Positions 38,370 to 42,500 of a stretch of DNA of 42,500 nucleotides are shown here, piece by piece. Position 1 is the first letter of the stretch, and every line of letters begins with the position of its first letter. The position numbers were made by a program, and so were the translations under genes. The stretch spans positions 5,001-47,500 of the forward strand of contig JAQGDQ010001010.1 in assembly GCA_030141605.1 (NCBI GenBank), written 5' to 3'. A model generated the notes under the pieces. That model was not told where the DNA came from and made no database searches. It saw only the letters and a program-made list of their open reading frames with translations. The stretch is from Tubiluchus corallicola. Its lineage: Eukaryota > Priapulida > Priapulimorpha > Priapulimorphida > Tubiluchidae.

Positions 38370-38790
38370 TCATGACCACGCTTATCACGATTTTGAACAG
38401 GAAAAACATTTCATGAGCTACTGTTCAACATTCAGTGTAATATACAAAAACTTGTCAAGTTTTAAGATAAAAATTCAAATTTAAATTTAGCGTGCTGCAC
38501 GCATGAGCTGTCGAACGAGTGTAGTTATGTCACAAACTAACACATCTGAACTGTGAGGTTTGGCATCTGTTTTTTGTGCAAAGCATTTCCGAAATGTAGG
38601 CACCAAAGCCCGTCTGACTAGCGAATAGCGAAATGCATGTAACTGTGAAGAACTAGCGGCGCGAACGTGAAATTGTGTGGTAATAATTCCTTCACGTAAG
38701 TCATTTTTGAAAAAAAAGTATGTTTTCTTTCAATATTTTAAAAAGTAGACTGTTTTGAGATTGGATTCTGTTTTGCTTTAAAATTTTATA
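38370..38790 (-). repeat. Dispersed repeat, inverted relative to 16180-16560
   Basis: GCTGCACGCATGAGCTGTCG, GACTAGCGAATAGCGAAATG and AAAGTATGTTTTCTTTCAAT are complements of the 16180-16560 copy. Upstream (38320-38400) a segment with ATGACCACGCTTATCACG also resembles 3515-3540. Confidence 0.72.
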
Positions 38791-39158
38791 CTACTGTTTT
38801 GTGCTTTATAAACCTGTGTTGCAATTTATTTTGATAAATTAAATAAGTGTAGCTTTTAGAAATATTTTTTTTTGAGATTCATCATTCATTTTGTATATCA
38901 ATACTGTTTCTCTCAGTTATTTTATATGATAATTATGTTATTATGAATACATGAAAAAGTCTCTTAAAAGTTAGAACTTGGTGGGTTGTTTATTCTTGTT
39001 AATTTCATAAACGTTAGTTTTCTGTGTCCATTAATTTCACTGTTTTTCTTTATTATTATTATTATTATTATTTTATTTCATTATTTCTTTAATTGCTATC
39101 ATTAATTAATGTAAGTTTTGTCAGTGCTGCACTTTGAAAGCTTTATCTTTTGCCAGTA

Positions 39159-39667
39159 CAGTGAACCTCGAGTATAAGGTACTCGCTTATAAGGGGCACT
39201 CGCTTATAAGGGACACTCACTTTTAAGGGACCACCAACACCAGTTTTGATTTTTTGTAACGTTTTTCCTACGTAAAAATCTTCGTATATAAGGTACTCGG
39301 ATATAAGGGACTTTCGGTTATAAAGGACGATATTTTCAGGTCCCGAGTAATAGAAACCCAGGTAAATTACCTCGCATATAAGGGACCCTATGATCAAAGC
39401 GAAATTGATCGATTTTTAACCTCAATTTTTCACAAACTCGGCTTTCGAACAGCCCGGTTTTCGCGGTCACATGCATCACTGAAGGAGCTTCCTACGTACC
39501 TTTTGCACTGAATGTGTAGCAATAATCCATAAAAATATGGGTAAAAATACAGAAAAGTACAGGTCTAGATACACCCTCGGTCCGACTCAACTTCGGCTAT
39601 AAAGGACATCGGATATAAGGGACGGTTTTTCTGGTTCACAGGTGCCCCTTATATCCGAGGTTGACTG
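39159..39667. mobile_element. Tigger/pogo-like MITE, CAGTCAACCTCGAGTATAAG family, copy 2
   Basis: Left end CAGTGAACCTCGAGTATAAG, right end CTTATATCCGAGGTTGACTG, TA on both sides. Interior similar to 18291-18737 in the same orientation. It ends about 75 bp before the candidate exon at 39742. Confidence 0.9.
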
Positions 39668-39741
39668 TATATGTTGCAACACTTCGTACAGCCGATGATC
39701 TGTTGGTTTGTTTTCATTATTTTTTCTTCATTCTTTTTCAG

Positions 39742-39824
39742 TTGCAGAGCAATGAGAAAGTTGCAGGAGTCATTCGATTTGAGGCTGCCGATTGTTTCCC
39801 TGGAGCGTATTACCTGCGCATGCT
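39742..39824 (+). CDS. Candidate internal exon of an unrecognised plus-strand gene
   Basis: A strong acceptor (TTTTTTCTTCATTCTTTTTCAG) precedes an 83-nt segment ending at a consensus donor GTAAGT (39825). In phase 0 it reads LQSNEKVAGVIRFEAADCFP then GAYYLRM plus a split codon, with the composition of a folded protein and few low-complexity residues. I do not recognise the family; the alternation of hydrophobic residues suggests a beta-rich domain, which is only a guess. A second frame is also open. It joins in phase with 35620-35658 and 42479 onward. Confidence 0.48.
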
Positions 39825-39904
39825 GTAAGTTTGCAAGTTTACTCCTGCCTTATAAACGAGTAAAATAAATTTCGATTTCCACAACTCGCGTTTGATCAGC
39901 GGTG

Positions 39905-40560
39905 TAGCAAGTGCTTGTGGTGCCCGGGAGCAAAAGACTTCTGGCGCCCTACCCCTTTAAAATGTTTTGATCATTTATTTCGCGGGTGAAGCCAGAAATC
40001 CTGCACGTTTTTTGCTCCTCTGAGCTCAATTTTTTAACAACTTTTTAACTTCAAACTCCAAGGGTACTAAAATCATTTAAATTAAAATAGCTAACTTACA
40101 ATGAGTACTTTCTGAAAGAATAAAAATACTAAGATTAACTATTTGTTCAAGTATTCATTGTGTTTTGTAGCAAAAGAAGCAAACTGAACAATTAAATCTA
40201 CTAACAGCTGCAATAAAACCATTTAAAATAAACCCTTAAAGTTGTAAACCGTTTAACAAAGTGCTTAAATAGTTTATCAGTTTTATAAACAGAAGGGCAG
40301 CTCCATGGTTAGGGTGGTAAAATGATTTCTTCTTTTAATTTTGTTTTACTTTTCTGCCGCTTTATGTTGACGGTGTTTTTAATACGAACATAAATGCACG
40401 TTCAACATAGCGGCAGTGATGTAGCAAGTGCTTGTGGTGCTCGGGGGGAAAAAACTTCTGGTGCCCTACCCCTTTAAAAAGTTTTGATCATTTATTTCAT
40501 GGAAGAAGCCAGAAATTGTCTGCGTTTTGTGTCTCTGAGCCCGACGTTCCTATTACGACA
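39905..40560. repeat. Dispersed repeat, two copies (39905-40015 and 40418-40560)
   Basis: GTAGCAAGTGCTTGTGGTGC, GCCCTACCCCTTTAAAA and TTTTGATCATTTATTTC occur in both. A third related piece is at 41328-41425 (GGCGCCCTCCCCTTTTAACG, GATCATTTGCTTCATGGGTG). They may be the ends of one or more transposons. Confidence 0.78.
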
Positions 40561-41744
40561 TGATGGGATGAATGGACTTTGATAACCTGGAACTCATTGC
40601 TAAACAATTTAGTTCAGTTTAAACATAATTTATTTAGGATTGGATCAGACTGTTTGTACAACATGATTTAGGATCCTCATCACAACAGACTTTATACACT
40701 ATTTACAAGAACATTTACAGTAAGAATAGACTCTACTTAGTTTTTAGTATACTTTAGTATACTAAAGTTTTACTACAGTGATACATTAGACATTAGTAGA
40801 AAATGACGGTTAGTAAATATTAATGTACGATTATTTAAGAATGATGCATTTTATATCAGATAGAAACTACTGGAAGCGTTTAGTACGTAATATAAAGTCA
40901 TGTATACATTGGAATATTTTACAGTTAGTAACATAGTTAAATTCATCTTTACCGAATAATAACAACTTCAACAGATCATTATTTCCTAAGACAGCTACAT
41001 TAAGGTTTTCGGGCAGAAGTATTGCATTTAATTTATCAAACCAGTGGTTCAATGGTTTTAAGTTGCAAAAACAACTGCTGTAACAACTAGGGCATGCAAC
41101 AAGTTGCCCCGGTTTCCCCTACTTATCCTAACTCTCCATTGACGTATAACCTCAACGTATCATCTTTTAATGTTATCAGTATGGAGTTTTCCTCTTGGTA
41201 ATAAGAAATTAGAGTGTGAAATTTGGGCAGCCTCACACTTGCATCTGGTTTGATTCACTGAAAAATAAAAAAAGTGCTGCTAAAATAAGCATTGCAATGT
41301 ACTTCTCTCTACATGCCGTTAATTTTTGGCGCCCTCCCCTTTTAACGTTTTGATCATTTGCTTCATGGGTGAAGCCACTAATTATGTGTAATCTGTTGCG
41401 TCCCTCAGCCCGACTTTCCTGTTTCGACATGATGGGATAAAGATAAACGAATTTTCTAAGAATTCATCTCTGAGACTGATTTGTGGTACAGCAGCAGAGT
41501 AACTCTTTTCCATGCATCAGTTGCTCATAACACGACAGTCATTAAACATTCAGCTCCAGCATTAAATCATGTAAATATTAAGAAATATGCAGAACACTTC
41601 AGGTTTTCACAATGATACAATCAGCATTTACAGAAACGTCACTATTTCTTCCAAAATTATCAATCTGCTAAGCCAAACACCACCCTACATTCGCTGCTAA
41701 GTAACAACATTAACCTGTTTGCTAGGCCGTATGTAGTAATTAAG

Positions 41745-41918
41745 TCAGCTACGATGATCTCTGATTAAGCAATTTTGTTGTAGTTTGAAAACTTTGTTAA
41801 TTATTTTGTTAATGTCGGATTAGTAACTAATAATTAACAAAAAAAATTTGCATCCTCTCACCCTTGCGCCCAGCGGCGTTTACCCCCTTTCGACCCCCCC
41901 CTCTTGTTACGCCTCTAC
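41745..41918. repeat. Dispersed repeat, copy 1 (pair with 42262-42446)
   Basis: TCAGCTACGATGATCTCTGA through TTTGTTAATGTCGGATTAGT to a C-rich end reading GTTACGCCTCT. It recurs at 42262-42446 in the same orientation. Confidence 0.88.
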
Positions 41919-42261
41919 GATCGATTTACAAAATGGCTTCGCGTTTGTCTCTCGTTTAAAATAAAAATGGCGTATTCGTTCGATTATAAAAATTGCCAAT
42001 AAAATCCGCAAGAGGTCGTTACCCGGCCACTCAACCGTCGCAAATTAATGAAACTATATTTCTAAGAGATAATTTATGAAAATTCATAGTTTTTTATGGC
42101 TATGGCTGTGCGAGGCGTCGTTGGAGACTTTTATCCCTGGATAAAATGTGGTTTTACTATAACCTCCGTTTAGCAAGCTGAATATGCTTTTAAAAAGAGA
42201 GGGGGGTGAGATTTAATGATTAATTTGCACAAGATCTAGCAAGATTTATGAAAATCATATT

Positions 42262-42446
42262 TCAGCTACGATGATCTCTGATTAAGCAATTTTGTTGTAG
42301 TTTGAAAACTTTTGTTAATTGTTTTGTTAATGTCGGATTAGTAATTAACAATTAACAGTCATTGAACTCTAGAAAAATTTTGCGTCCTCTCTCCCTTGCA
42401 CCCGGGGACAGTTGTGCCCTGTCGCCCCCACCTTGCTGTGCCTCTG
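42262..42446. repeat. Dispersed repeat, copy 2 (pair with 41745-41918)
   Basis: Same sequence with a slightly longer C-rich end (CTTGCTGTGCCTCTG). The ...GCCTCTG ending resembles hAT-type termini. Confidence 0.88.
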
Positions 42447-42478
42447 CATTTGATAATTGCTGCTGTTATTTTTTGTAG

Positions 42479-42500
42479 GGCTGAACAGCGTTGCATTGCG
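42479..42500 (+). CDS. Candidate exon start at the window edge
   Basis: TTATTTTTTGTAG acceptor, then 22 nt to the edge. With the two bases left by the exon at 39742 the frame reads L-AEQRCIA. Too short to judge alone; supported only by the acceptor and the matching phase. Confidence 0.28.

Overview
The window is AT-rich nuclear DNA from an animal, most likely an invertebrate. Genes are split by introns with GT-AG boundaries, and most of the rest is dispersed repeats: hAT, Tc1 and pogo/Tigger-like DNA transposons, 3' ends of non-LTR retrotransposons, minisatellites and microsatellites. I cannot name the species. No rRNA, tRNA, CRISPR array or bacterial-type operon is visible.

Two protein genes can be assembled exon by exon. 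The larger lies on the minus strand, with ten coding exons running from 27389 (ATG) down to 1082 and continuing past the left edge. It encodes a secreted protein with two tandem ILEI/FAM3-type domains, of which 384 codons are in view. All nine exon joins keep the reading frame, and the two domains have matching exon borders and phases, so one arose by duplication of the other. The second gene, on the plus strand (8662-13751), is a complete three-exon rhodanese-type sulfurtransferase of 330 residues, most like 3-mercaptopyruvate sulfurtransferase. It sits wholly inside the 11.4 kb intron (5339-16769) that separates the two ILEI domains.

The most striking structure is at the left edge. The last visible exon of the ILEI gene (1082-1208) runs straight into a 33-bp minisatellite. 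Every unit carries the exon end plus the GTAAGT splice donor on the minus strand, giving 33 donor-like sites at an exact 33-bp spacing from 1081 down to 25. The coding frame also stays open through the whole array.

Region by region: 1-5338 holds the donor minisatellite, exons of ILEI domain 2, a 72-bp tandem repeat and a 500-bp Tigger-like MITE. 5339-16769 is the large intron with a 1.3 kb trinucleotide array, the sulfurtransferase gene, two hAT elements, two retrotransposon fragments and a Tc1 remnant. 16770-27397 holds exons of ILEI domain 1 and the signal-peptide exon among hAT, Tc1, pogo-like, GA-rich and tandem repeats. 27400-42500 is mostly repeats, including a 1.45 kb satellite with a 4-unit higher-order period near 198 bp. 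It may also hold the 5' end of a third, unrecognised plus-strand gene (candidate exons 35620-35658, 39742-39824 and 42479 onward).
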